Position numbers and translations under genes: made by a program
The notes under the pieces: model-generated
Told to the model about the DNA's origin: nothing
Databases searched by the model: none
Seen by the model: only the letters and a program-made list of their open reading frames with translations
Source of the DNA: Hyphomicrobiales bacterium
GTDB lineage: Bacteria; Pseudomonadota; Alphaproteobacteria; Rhizobiales; Beijerinckiaceae
Length of the DNA stretch: 64,000 bases
Reading direction: 5' to 3'
Assembly: GCA_900470095.1 (NCBI GenBank)
Contig: UBZM01000002.1
Span: 1-64,000 of the forward strand
Part shown: piece by piece, positions 36,825-44,416 of the stretch
Numbering within the stretch: position 1 is the first letter of the stretch
Layout: the number at the start of each line of letters is the position of its first letter

Positions 36825-38630
36825 CTAGCCGATCTCCTCACGCAGCATCTCGAGCTCCAGCCAGCGCTCTTCGGCCTGGTGGATTTCGCGTGTGACTTCC
36901 TCCAGCCGGGCCGTGGCCTTGGCAAAGAGTTTGGGATCGCGCGTGTAAAGATCGCCGGAGACAGCCGTGTTGAGCTTGGCGGCTTCCCCCTGAAGGGCCT
37001 CGATGCGCTTCGGCAGCGTCTCCAGTGCGTGCTTCTCGTTGAAGGAGAGCTTCCGCCTGCTGGGTGCCACCGTCGCGGCAGCAGCCGGTTTGGCGGCTGG
37101 AGCAACCGCCTTCTCCGCCACAGCACGCGCCTTCGCGCCAACGCCTCGGCCACGCTGCGCGAGCATATCGGAATAGCCACCGGCAAACTCGGTCCAGATG
37201 CCGTCCCCATCAGAGATCAGCGTCGCGGAAACCACCCGGTCGATGAAGTCGCGGTCATGGCTGACCAGCAGCACCGTCCCTTGGTAGTCCGCCAGCAGTT
37301 CCTGAAGCAGGTCCAGCGTTTCGAGATCGAGATCGTTGGTCGGCTCGTCCAGGACCAGCAGGTTCGACGGCTTTGCCAGAGCCCGCGCCAGCATCAGCCG
37401 CCCACGCTCGCCACCCGAGAGCGCTCCAACCGGCGTGCCGCGCTGGATCGGCTGGAACAGGAAGTCCTTCATGTAGCTGATGACATGGCGCGGCTGCCCT
37501 CCGACCATGACCTGGTCGGAGCCACCGCCCGTCAACGCATCGCCGAGCGGCGTCGCCGGGTCGAGGCTTTCACGGCGTTGGTCGAGCGTCACCATTTCGA
37601 GCGAGACGCCGAGCTTGATCTTGCCGGAATCTGGCTGCAGCGCTCCGGTCAGCAGGTTGATCAACGTGGTCTTGCCGGCGCCATTCGGTCCGACGATGCC
37701 GATCCGGTCTCCGCGCGCCACGCGCAGCGAAAGATTCTTGACCACGACATTGTCGTCATAGGCCTTGGCGACGTCGATCGCTTCGATCACCAGCTTGCCC
37801 GACATCTGGGCTTCGCTGGCCTCGAGCCGGACCGAGCCAACCGCACCGCGCGCCGTGCGGCGCTGGTCACGCAGTGCGTGGAGATCGCCGAGACGGCGCT
37901 GGTTGCGTGTGCGACGCGCGCTGACGCCGTATCGCAGCCAGTCCTCCTCGCGCGCGATCTTGCGATCGAGCTTGTGCCGGTCGAGCTCTTCCTGCGCCAG
38001 CACCTCGTCGCGCCAGGCCTCGAACTCGCCAAAACCACGATCCATGCGCCGCGTCTGGCCGCGATCGAGCCAGATCGTCGCGCGCGAAAGCGAGGTCAGG
38101 AAGCGCCGGTCGTGGCTGATCAGCACCATGGCCGAGCGCAGCGACTTCAACTCCTGTTCAAGCCACTCGATCACCGGCAGGTCGAGATGGTTCGTCGGTT
38201 CGTCGAGCAACAGGATGTCGGGCTCCGGCGCCAACACGCGCGCCAGCGCCGCACGACGAGACTCGCCGCCCGACATGGTGGCCGGGTCCTCATCGCCGGT
38301 CAGGCCCAGCTCCTCGACGAGATAACGGGCGCGATAGGCATCGTCGCCAGGGCCGAGGCCGGCCTCGACATAAGCAAGCGACGTCCTGTAGCCGGTGAAA
38401 TCCGGCTCCTGCGGCAGGTAGCGGACAGTCGCCCCCGGCTGCAGGAAGCGCTCGGCGCTGTCGGGCTCGACCAGCCCGGCCGCGATCTTGAGCAGCGTCG
38501 ACTTGCCCGAGCCGTTGCGGCCGACCAGGCAGACCCGCTCGCCCGGCGATACTGCGATCTCCGCGCTTTCGAGCAGGGGCTGGCCGCCAAAGGTCAGGGC
38601 AACGTCGCGCAGGTGGAGCAGAGGAGCCAT
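36825..38630 (-). CDS. uup: ABC-F family ATPase, Uup type
   Basis: A 601-residue soluble protein with two ABC ATPase domains (about 5-220 and 285-500) joined by an arginine-rich linker and followed by a C-terminal coiled coil (about 525-600) that marks the Uup branch. Both halves have Walker A (GRNGSGKST; GPNGAGKTT), ABC-F signatures (MSGGESRRAALAR; LSGGERGRLMLAR) and DEPTNHLDL/DEPTNDLDL. Uup binds branched DNA and affects ribosome function in E. coli. ATG at 38630 gives the usual start MAPLLHLRDVALTF. The large palindrome at 38722-38760 lies in its promoter region. Confidence 0.94.
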   Translation of the reverse strand: MAPLLHLRDVALTFGGQPLLESAEIAVSPGERVCLVGRNGSGKSTLLKIAAGLVEPDSAERFLQPGATVRYLPQEPDFTGYRTSLAYVEAGLGPGDDAYRARYLVEELGLTGDEDPATMSGGESRRAALARVLAPEPDILLLDEPTNHLDLPVIEWLEQELKSLRSAMVLISHDRRFLTSLSRATIWLDRGQTRRMDRGFGEFEAWRDEVLAQEELDRHKLDRKIAREEDWLRYGVSARRTRNQRRLGDLHALRDQRRTARGAVGSVRLEASEAQMSGKLVIEAIDVAKAYDDNVVVKNLSLRVARGDRIGIVGPNGAGKTTLINLLTGALQPDSGKIKLGVSLEMVTLDQRRESLDPATPLGDALTGGGSDQVMVGGQPRHVISYMKDFLFQPIQRGTPVGALSGGERGRLMLARALAKPSNLLVLDEPTNDLDLETLDLLQELLADYQGTVLLVSHDRDFIDRVVSATLISDGDGIWTEFAGGYSDMLAQRGRGVGAKARAVAEKAVAPAAKPAAAATVAPSRRKLSFNEKHALETLPKRIEALQGEAAKLNTAVSGDLYTRDPKLFAKATARLEEVTREIHQAEERWLELEMLREEIG

Positions 38631-38721
38631 TCGATACCCGTTGATTGTCGAGCGGCCGGGATAGACTGGCGCGCCCGGCCTGTCACTCCGCCACGGCGTC
38701 ACGGCCCCTTGCGCAATGCAA

Positions 38722-38760
38722 TATCCATTATAGGATACAAAATGTATCACTTAATGGATA
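38722..38760. promoter_or_regulatory. Nested 39-bp palindrome, candidate operator
   Basis: Symmetric about base 38741. Outer arms TATCCATTA and TAATGGATA (9 bp) flank inner arms GATACA and TGTATC (6 bp) with equal 3-base gaps and an AAA centre. It is AT-rich in a GC-rich genome and lies between the divergent uup gene and a small gene, 7 bases before the latter's GTG. A TATAAT hexamer reading towards uup overlaps it (38727-38732). This looks like an operator for a dimeric repressor of the GntR or TetR kind; the protein is not identified. Confidence 0.55.
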
Positions 38761-38767
38761 GACCGCC

Positions 38768-39136
38768 GTGACGCGCCCTTCTTCCCCCAGAGCCCGCAAT
38801 GCCAGGATCGGCGACAATGGCGGCCCGCCGCTCGACGACCCGGCCCAGCGCCAGCCGGAATGGGGCAAGGGTGAGATCGGACGTTATTTCGATTGGCGCT
38901 TTGCGTCGCGCAAGGCCTGGAAGAAGCCGCCCGCTATCGCCTTGCGACGTCAGGAGCGGGCCGAGGAACTCGGCCTGACCTATGAGGAATACACGCTCGA
39001 AGTCATGGAGCGGGGCTATTTTCCGCAGCCGGAGGATGTCACGGCGATTGTCGCCAAGCGGGCCGAGAGGCGTAAGGCCGGCGGCATCGTCGGCCAGTCC
39101 TTGAAGGGAATGCGCCTGAAACGGCGGCGCGACTAA
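38768..39136 (+). CDS. Conserved hypothetical protein with IGDNGGPPLDD motif
   Basis: A 122-residue basic protein. The N-terminal patch RIGDNGGPPLDD and the phrase WGKGEIGRYFDWRFASRKAWKKPP resemble small proteins I recall from many Hyphomicrobiales genomes, none of known function to me. A central helix (LGLTYEEYTLEVMERG) is conserved-looking. Start: GTG at 38768, right after the large palindrome, which suggests autoregulation or shared control with uup. No enzyme motif or membrane segment is seen. Its stop lies one base before repeat copy 2. Confidence 0.72.
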   Translation: MTRPSSPRARNARIGDNGGPPLDDPAQRQPEWGKGEIGRYFDWRFASRKAWKKPPAIALRRQERAEELGLTYEEYTLEVMERGYFPQPEDVTAIVAKRAERRKAGGIVGQSLKGMRLKRRRD

Positions 39137-39137
39137 A

Positions 39138-39235
39138 GCATCGGCCCGAAAAGTGGATTGCGGTTTTCGGGAAAGCCGATGCAAACACAGAAGGCTGGAA
39201 CATCGGACCGGATATGCGGTCCTATGTTCTAGGCC
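39138..39235. repeat. Composite two-hairpin RIME-like element, copy 2
   Basis: Hairpin A (39138-39182) has perfect outer arms GCATCGGC and GCCGATGC and inner arms CCGAAAA and TTTTCGG. The spacer AAACACAGAA is followed by hairpin B (39193-39235), whose inner stems are GGACCG with CGGTCC and GAACAT with ATGTTC. It lies between convergent genes and overlaps the last 7 bases of the acyltransferase gene, providing its stop codon. It matches copy 1 at 10501-10601. Confidence 0.82.
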
Positions 39236-40275
39236 TCAAGCCGCTTCCTGAGCCAGCGCGTCGCCGGTCGCTCGAACCAGCGATAGATCAGCACCGAAGC
39301 GATCACCGAAGCGCTGAGTGCCGTCAGGACATAGAGGCCGGGCCAGCCGGGAGCCACACGCGCAAAGACTTCGCGCAACGCCCGGATCGCAAAGGGATGA
39401 ACGAGATAGAGCGCGTAGGACGCGTCGCCGAGACCCGCAAGGCCGCGCACCAGGGCCGACGGCGCCGAATTGCCGCTGCCGGATGACGCCGCCGCAACCA
39501 GGAGCACGGCAGCGGATCCCCGCAGCAGGAAAGACATCCAGGGTGTGTCCACCCCGGGAAGCCAGGCTGCCAGCAGCAGGATTGCGACGCCCAGGATCGC
39601 AACGAGCCAGCGCGGCCCACCCGTGAGCCGAAAGCCCTGCCGCCTCAACAGGGCCAACCCCATCCCGGCGGCGAATTCCAGCACGATCGGCTGCCCCCAG
39701 AAGCCGAATGGCAATGGCAGGGGGCCAGACAGAGCCTCGGTCGCAACCAGCACCGCGAGCGCCAGCGTTACCACCAGGACGACTGCGGCCCGCGGCAGGA
39801 GGAGCGCTGCGCCGAACAGCACGTAGAACAGCATCTCGTAGTTCAGTGTCCAGCCGAGCGAGTAGACGGGCTGGACGAGACCGGCAGATGAGACGGCCGG
39901 CCAGAACAGATAGGATGCCAGAATCTGCCCGAGATCGGGCGCAGCCGAATTGAGCGCACCGGGGAGCAGCAGCCCGGTGAGAAGGAACAGCGTCGTAGCC
40001 GCCCAGTAGAGCGGTACGATGCGGGCCAGCCGGCGCGTCAGGAACAGGCGAGGCGCATCCTTGCGGCCAAAGAGCCCGCCGGACGCGTGCACCATGATGA
40101 AGCCGGAGACGACGAAAAAGATATCGACGCCGGCCATCCACGGCACGAGATAGGAGGGCGTGAAACTCGCACCCGAGCGCTGGGCCAGAGCAAGCGCATC
40201 CGGCTGGACGTGATGCACGGCGACCATGAATGCCGCGAAGGCGCGCAGAACCTGGATGCCGTAGAGCTGAGACAA
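39229..40275 (-). CDS. Acyltransferase-3 family membrane protein
   Basis: A 348-residue integral membrane protein with about ten hydrophobic segments. It has the acyltransferase-3 signatures: IQVLRAFAAFMVAVHHV near the start (catalytic His), FFVVSGFIM, and RRLARIVPLYW. Family members O-acetylate or O-succinylate surface sugars or lipids (OafA, ExoZ). The C-terminal SYALYLVHPFAI and YRWFERPATRWLRKR are also typical. The acceptor is unknown; no polysaccharide cluster adjoins it. The stop codon lies within repeat copy 2. Confidence 0.9.
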   Translation of the reverse strand: MSQLYGIQVLRAFAAFMVAVHHVQPDALALAQRSGASFTPSYLVPWMAGVDIFFVVSGFIMVHASGGLFGRKDAPRLFLTRRLARIVPLYWAATTLFLLTGLLLPGALNSAAPDLGQILASYLFWPAVSSAGLVQPVYSLGWTLNYEMLFYVLFGAALLLPRAAVVLVVTLALAVLVATEALSGPLPLPFGFWGQPIVLEFAAGMGLALLRRQGFRLTGGPRWLVAILGVAILLLAAWLPGVDTPWMSFLLRGSAAVLLVAAASSGSGNSAPSALVRGLAGLGDASYALYLVHPFAIRALREVFARVAPGWPGLYVLTALSASVIASVLIYRWFERPATRWLRKRLEA

Positions 40276-40347
40276 GGAGCGGGAAAGCCCTGAAAAAGAG
40301 AATGCGGCGCTCTGCGCTCGTCGCGAAACGCAGCTCCTAGCCGCCGT

Positions 40348-41352
40348 TCACGGAAACCACAATCGGGCTTTGTCGTCGAGACCAAAGCGGGCCGGAGATG
40401 CCGCAATGGCTGCAAGCCCCTGCTCCGCAGCGTCCGGTGCCGTGATGACATGCAGGGCGAAGCGCGCCGCAAGTTCCTCCATCGGCGGCTTGCCATTGAA
40501 CATGGCATGGAGTGCGGCATTGCCGGCGAGCGGCAGGAGACGTGGCACGATTCCGCCGGCGATATAGACGCCACCGGTCGCCTTGAAGACGAGTGCGAGA
40601 TCACCGGCAACACGCGCCAGCAATCGCCAGAAGCGGATGACCGCCATCAGCGCGGCAGGGTTGCCGTCGAGCGCCAGTGTGGTGACGTCAGCGGCGCTGA
40701 CCCTCGCCTCCTCCATGCCTGTTTCGCTGGCGATGGCGCGATGCAGGCGCACCAGACCGTCACCGCTCAAGAGCCCCTCGACCGTGACGCGCGGCAGACC
40801 GGCCGCCAGCGCCGGCCAGATCTTCTCCTCCGCCTGGTCCTCGGGCCCGACGCCGATATGCCCGGCCTCGGTCGGGATCAACGCGCCCCTGCCATTCCGG
40901 CTGACCAGAGCCGCCGCACCAAAGCCGGTCCCGGGTCCGAGCACGAGACGCACTCCCTCCGCCTCGGGCTGCCCCGGCACCAAGGTGACCATGTCCTGCG
41001 GCTTCAGGACAGCGAGCGAGGCGGCGAGCGCCTCGAAATCATTCACCAGCAGCCCCTGCACCAGCCCAAGCTCGGCGGCCATGCCAGGCCCGTCGAAATG
41101 CCAATTGGCATTGGTCAGCTGGGCAGTGCGGCCATCGAGCGGCCCTGCAACCGCAAGAACCGCCGAGCGAGGGCGGGGATCGAGGGATACCAGAACCGAG
41201 GCCAGCGCAGCATCAGGCGTCGGATAGCTGCCGGTCTGGATACGCGCCAGCGGCTCAGGCCGTGCACCGGCGCGCTGCACGAGCGAAAGACGGGAGTTGG
41301 TCCCGCCAATATCCGCAACGAGGACCGGGTAGGCAAAGGGCTCGGCGCGCAT
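40348..41352 (-). CDS. glk: Glucokinase
   Basis: Phosphorylates glucose at position 6 with ATP. The 334-residue protein matches the bacterial Glk family: VADIGGTNSRL (phosphate loop), ANWHFDGPGM-type sugar-binding region, LLVNDFEALAASL with the catalytic Asp, GPGTGFGAAAL, and TEAGHIGVGP with the sugar-binding Glu/His. It follows the isomerase gene by 3 bases and is likely cotranscribed with it. Confidence 0.94.
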   Translation of the reverse strand: MRAEPFAYPVLVADIGGTNSRLSLVQRAGARPEPLARIQTGSYPTPDAALASVLVSLDPRPRSAVLAVAGPLDGRTAQLTNANWHFDGPGMAAELGLVQGLLVNDFEALAASLAVLKPQDMVTLVPGQPEAEGVRLVLGPGTGFGAAALVSRNGRGALIPTEAGHIGVGPEDQAEEKIWPALAAGLPRVTVEGLLSGDGLVRLHRAIASETGMEEARVSAADVTTLALDGNPAALMAVIRFWRLLARVAGDLALVFKATGGVYIAGGIVPRLLPLAGNAALHAMFNGKPPMEELAARFALHVITAPDAAEQGLAAIAASPARFGLDDKARLWFP

Positions 41353-41355
41353 CGC

Positions 41356-42135
41356 TCAGGCCTGCTTTTTCCAGTCGGAGAACCAGCCCAGCCCCTCGAG
41401 CGTCCCGGCTCTTGGCCGGTACTCGCAGCCGACAAAGCCAGTATAGCCGAGACCGTCGAGTTCAGCGAACAAACGCGGATAATCCGGGCCGAGCGCGTCC
41501 GGTTCATGCCGACCATTGGCGCTGGCGATCTGGACATGGCCGACCAGCGGATAGAGCGCTTTCAGCTTGCCTGAGACGTCGCCGTGGATCAGTTCGCAGT
41601 GATACATGTCGAACTGCAACCTGACATTGAGCCGTCCGGACTCGCGGACATAAGCCGCGGCGGCATCGAAATCATTGAGGAAATAGCCCGGCATGTCCTT
41701 GCCGTTGATCGGCTCGAGCAGGAGATCAATGTCATGCTCGGCGAGTTTGTCGGCGGCATAGGCAAGCGAGGCACGATAGGCTGCCTGAGCTGCAGGATCC
41801 CTGGGATCGGCATGCCCGGCCATCATATGCAGGCGCTTCACCCCGGTGGCCTGCGCATAGGTCAACGCGGTCTCGACGGATGCGCGGAACTCCGCCTCGC
41901 GGCCCGGAACGGCGGCCATGCCGCGCTCGCCCTTGGCCCAGTCGCCAGGCGGCAGATTGAACAGCGCCTGCTCGAGTTCTGCCCCCGCGAGCGCAAGGCT
42001 CACCTGCTCGACCGGGTGTTCATAGGGGAACAGGAACTCCACGGCCTCGAAGCCGGCTTCCGCAGCCGCCTTGAAGCGGTCGAGGAACTCCCATTCGTTG
42101 AACATCATCGACAGATTGGCGGCAAAACGCGGCAT
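41356..42135 (-). CDS. hyi: Hydroxypyruvate/2-oxo-tetronate isomerase family protein
   Basis: A 259-residue TIM-barrel isomerase of the AP-endonuclease-2 superfamily. The N-terminus PRFAANLSMMFNEWEFLDRF and the metal-site motifs LLEPINGKDMPGYFL, QFDMYHCELIHGD and IASANGRHEPD agree with Hyi and OtnI. Hyi interconverts hydroxypyruvate and tartronate semialdehyde; OtnI works on 2-oxo-tetronates, and the sequence alone does not separate them. ATG at 42135 is chosen for the family N-terminus. It forms a two-gene unit with glk. Confidence 0.87.
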   Translation of the reverse strand: MPRFAANLSMMFNEWEFLDRFKAAAEAGFEAVEFLFPYEHPVEQVSLALAGAELEQALFNLPPGDWAKGERGMAAVPGREAEFRASVETALTYAQATGVKRLHMMAGHADPRDPAAQAAYRASLAYAADKLAEHDIDLLLEPINGKDMPGYFLNDFDAAAAYVRESGRLNVRLQFDMYHCELIHGDVSGKLKALYPLVGHVQIASANGRHEPDALGPDYPRLFAELDGLGYTGFVGCEYRPRAGTLEGLGWFSDWKKQA

Positions 42136-42308
42136 GGCATCCTCAGCAAACGAAACGCGCGCCAACCTATCGGGCCGCACGCCCTGCGTCATGTGAGAAC
42201 GCAACAGAGGCGCGTTGCGTTCCGATGGGGAGCGGCCTCGACGTCGCGCAGTCATGCCGGGGGCGGCCAGCGCGCCCCGGCGACACCGATAAGGACGCAG
42301 AAGCGCTC

Positions 42309-43289
42309 CTATTTCTTGGCAGGCGCCGCCGGCGGGTTCGGGTCCCTGGAGAAATTGCGGAAGACCATGTCCGGCGAAGAGGTATTGTGACGCGAATGGG
42401 TCGTGCGGCCCATCCAGATATCACTCGCCTTGCCGCCACTGAAGGGCATCAGCAGTTCCTCTCGCCAACCCTTGGCTCCCGGCTCGCGTATGGCGATGCG
42501 GGCGACGTCGTTGTTGAACTCGGTGACGTACATCGAGCGCAGGGCCACAAAGGCCTTGCCGCCTGTGACCGGCTTGTCGAGCACGGCATCCAGCACCATG
42601 CGGTTCTCGTCGACACTGTCGAGCTTGAGCGTCGCAGCCGAGCCATCCTTGAAGTTCATCTTGAAGGAGGTCGTCTTCGGTTCGAACTCGATCTCCTTGA
42701 TGTTCACCACCGGCCGTGCGCCATCCTGTTCGATCGGTCCGAACAGGAAGGATGAGCCGTAGGAGGAAAACCCGAGATGCTGCGGCGGCATCGGCCGGGC
42801 GCGCCAGTAGCCGTCCTGCGGATAGACCACGAGAACTTCATAGGATTTGTCCTTGCCGAGCTTCCAGAGCTGCACGAGATGCAGGCCCTTCTCGACCCGG
42901 TCTCCAACCTTGAAAGTGGTGTCCGCCGGGCGCCAGAAGGTCGGGAAGGTGTAGCCGACGAGCCAATAATCGATGCTCTCGTAGAAGGTGACCCGGCGTG
43001 GCGGTGTCGGCGCGGTGAAGACGGGGTCGCCAGTCATGTCACAGGCGGTCCAGTCAGCGTCCCAGTTATCCCGCACCAACCCGGCGATATAGGCCGGGTG
43101 TGCCGCCTCGATCTGGAAACGCCGCACTTCGGGCGAGATCGCCTTGATCGTGACGTTGTCCTTCTCCGCGCAAAGCACAGGCTCCGACTCGTTCTTCACC
43201 TCGACAGCGACATCGCCCGCAGCGTGCACCGGCGCGGCGAGAAGCAGGAGGGCGAACGAGACAGCGATTGGGCGGGCGAGGCTGAACAT
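42309..43289 (-). CDS. Exported protein of unknown function
   Basis: A 326-residue protein with a signal peptide (residues 1-23, ending PVHAA). The mature part contains CAEKDNVTIKAISPEVRRFQIEAAHPAY, two or three Cys that may pair, and many aromatic residues, with no enzyme motif I recognise. The ATG at 43289 is preferred over an ATG two codons earlier because GAAGG lies 6 bases before it. It should be periplasmic. The C-terminus ends in a Pro/Ala/Lys-rich tail. It is a solitary gene. Confidence 0.78.
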   Translation of the reverse strand: MFSLARPIAVSFALLLLAAPVHAAGDVAVEVKNESEPVLCAEKDNVTIKAISPEVRRFQIEAAHPAYIAGLVRDNWDADWTACDMTGDPVFTAPTPPRRVTFYESIDYWLVGYTFPTFWRPADTTFKVGDRVEKGLHLVQLWKLGKDKSYEVLVVYPQDGYWRARPMPPQHLGFSSYGSSFLFGPIEQDGARPVVNIKEIEFEPKTTSFKMNFKDGSAATLKLDSVDENRMVLDAVLDKPVTGGKAFVALRSMYVTEFNNDVARIAIREPGAKGWREELLMPFSGGKASDIWMGRTTHSRHNTSSPDMVFRNFSRDPNPPAAPAKK

Positions 43290-43479
43290 GACCATCCTTC
43301 GAAAACGGCTTTCGACGCCAGCTTGGCGAAGACCTGATGAATGCAAGCTGGCTGATTTCCTCATAGGGCGTGCGGGCAGCCGATGAAAGTATACGCCTGC
43401 AGGACGGAGGCTCGGCAGGCCGTCAATTCAACCGATGATAGGCAGTGGTTCACGGCTGTCTCGCGCCATCGGGGAACGC

Positions 43480-43606
43480 GTGCAAATACGACTTCTGCTG
43501 GCCGGAGCCCTGATGCTCCTCATCGGGCTGGTCCACTCCGTCCTCGGCGTCCTGGCGGCAACGAAGTGCAGGCATCCGGGCCGGCTGGGTCTCCTTTGCG
43601 GCAGCG
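43480..43606 (+). pseudogene. Possible remnant of a small membrane-protein gene
   Basis: Within the 371-base gap between two minus-strand genes, a GTG-started stretch reads RLLLAGALMLLIGLVHSVLG, which looks like the first membrane helix of a family of small proteins with GLVHSVLG near the start. After it the frame degenerates; another frame reads a second hydrophobic run (AGWVSFAAAVLV). It could be a decayed gene or chance. Nothing else is seen in the gap. Confidence 0.25.
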
Positions 43607-43660
43607 GTGCTGGTCCGGAGGGGGGCCGGCAGTTCGAGCCAATGCGACGATGCCCGCTGC

Positions 43661-44416
43661 TCAGCCCTGCAGGATAGCGTAGACATCGCCAGAGTTGGCC
43701 GAATGCGGCAAATCACGCAGGTAGCCGCCCATTGCTTCGGCGCTGGCCTCCTCGGAGAGTTCGAGGAACTGGCTTTCACCGAGTGCAACGTTGAAGCGGT
43801 ATGGCCCCATCGTCTCGAGCAGTGCGAGGCAGCCCTCAGCGACATCGCGCTGGATCGTGGTGAACTCGAACGAGATCACCGGCACCCGCCGCGAGAGCCC
43901 GGCAAGGACATTGGCCTCAAAGCCTTCAACATCGATCTTGATGAAGGCGGGCTCGCCATAGCGCGAAATCAGAGCGTCGAGCGTCGTGCAAGGCACCGTG
44001 ATCTCGCGATCCCAGACCTGGTCGGCCCAGCCCTCGGCGCCGTGGGCGGCACCGACGAATTGCTCGGAGACGGTCGAGACGGTCGGATTCGCACTGTTGA
44101 TCCTGAGCCTCACGGTGCCGGCCCGATCGCCGCAGGCGGCCTGCACCAGGGTGACATTCGGATCCCGCCCGTGAATGAGGCGAATCGCACGCGCCGGACC
44201 GGGTTGCGGCTCCAGCGCAACAACCCGCGCACCGAGCCGGCGGAAAGAGGAAATCCGGTCGCCGACATGGGCTCCGATATCGAAGGCGAGATCGCCGGGC
44301 TTCAGGAAGCCTGCATAGAGCGCATCCATTGCCGCGTGGCGTCCACGATCGCGATGATAGACCCTGAGCGAGCGTGCAATCGCCTTGGCCGTACCCTTGG
44401 GATAGGCCACGCCCAT
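43661..44416 (-). CDS. FkbM-family methyltransferase
   Basis: A 251-residue SAM-dependent methyltransferase. The SAM-binding motif is LAFDIGAHVGDRISSFRRLG (about 48-67), followed by VVALEPQPG. FIKIDVEGFEANVLAGL is the FkbM signature. FkbM enzymes O-methylate sugars or polyketides. It overlaps the OpgH stop by one base (TGATG), so the two are probably translated together. This suggests a methylation of the glucan made by OpgH, which is inference. The frame stays open far upstream but is antisense-like there. Confidence 0.9.
   Translation of the reverse strand: MGVAYPKGTAKAIARSLRVYHRDRGRHAAMDALYAGFLKPGDLAFDIGAHVGDRISSFRRLGARVVALEPQPGPARAIRLIHGRDPNVTLVQAACGDRAGTVRLRINSANPTVSTVSEQFVGAAHGAEGWADQVWDREITVPCTTLDALISRYGEPAFIKIDVEGFEANVLAGLSRRVPVISFEFTTIQRDVAEGCLALLETMGPYRFNVALGESQFLELSEEASAEAMGGYLRDLPHSANSGDVYAILQG

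Noticed and set aside
36729..38771. A 680-codon plus-strand frame
   Set aside because: It is antisense to uup, which has both ABC domains intact.
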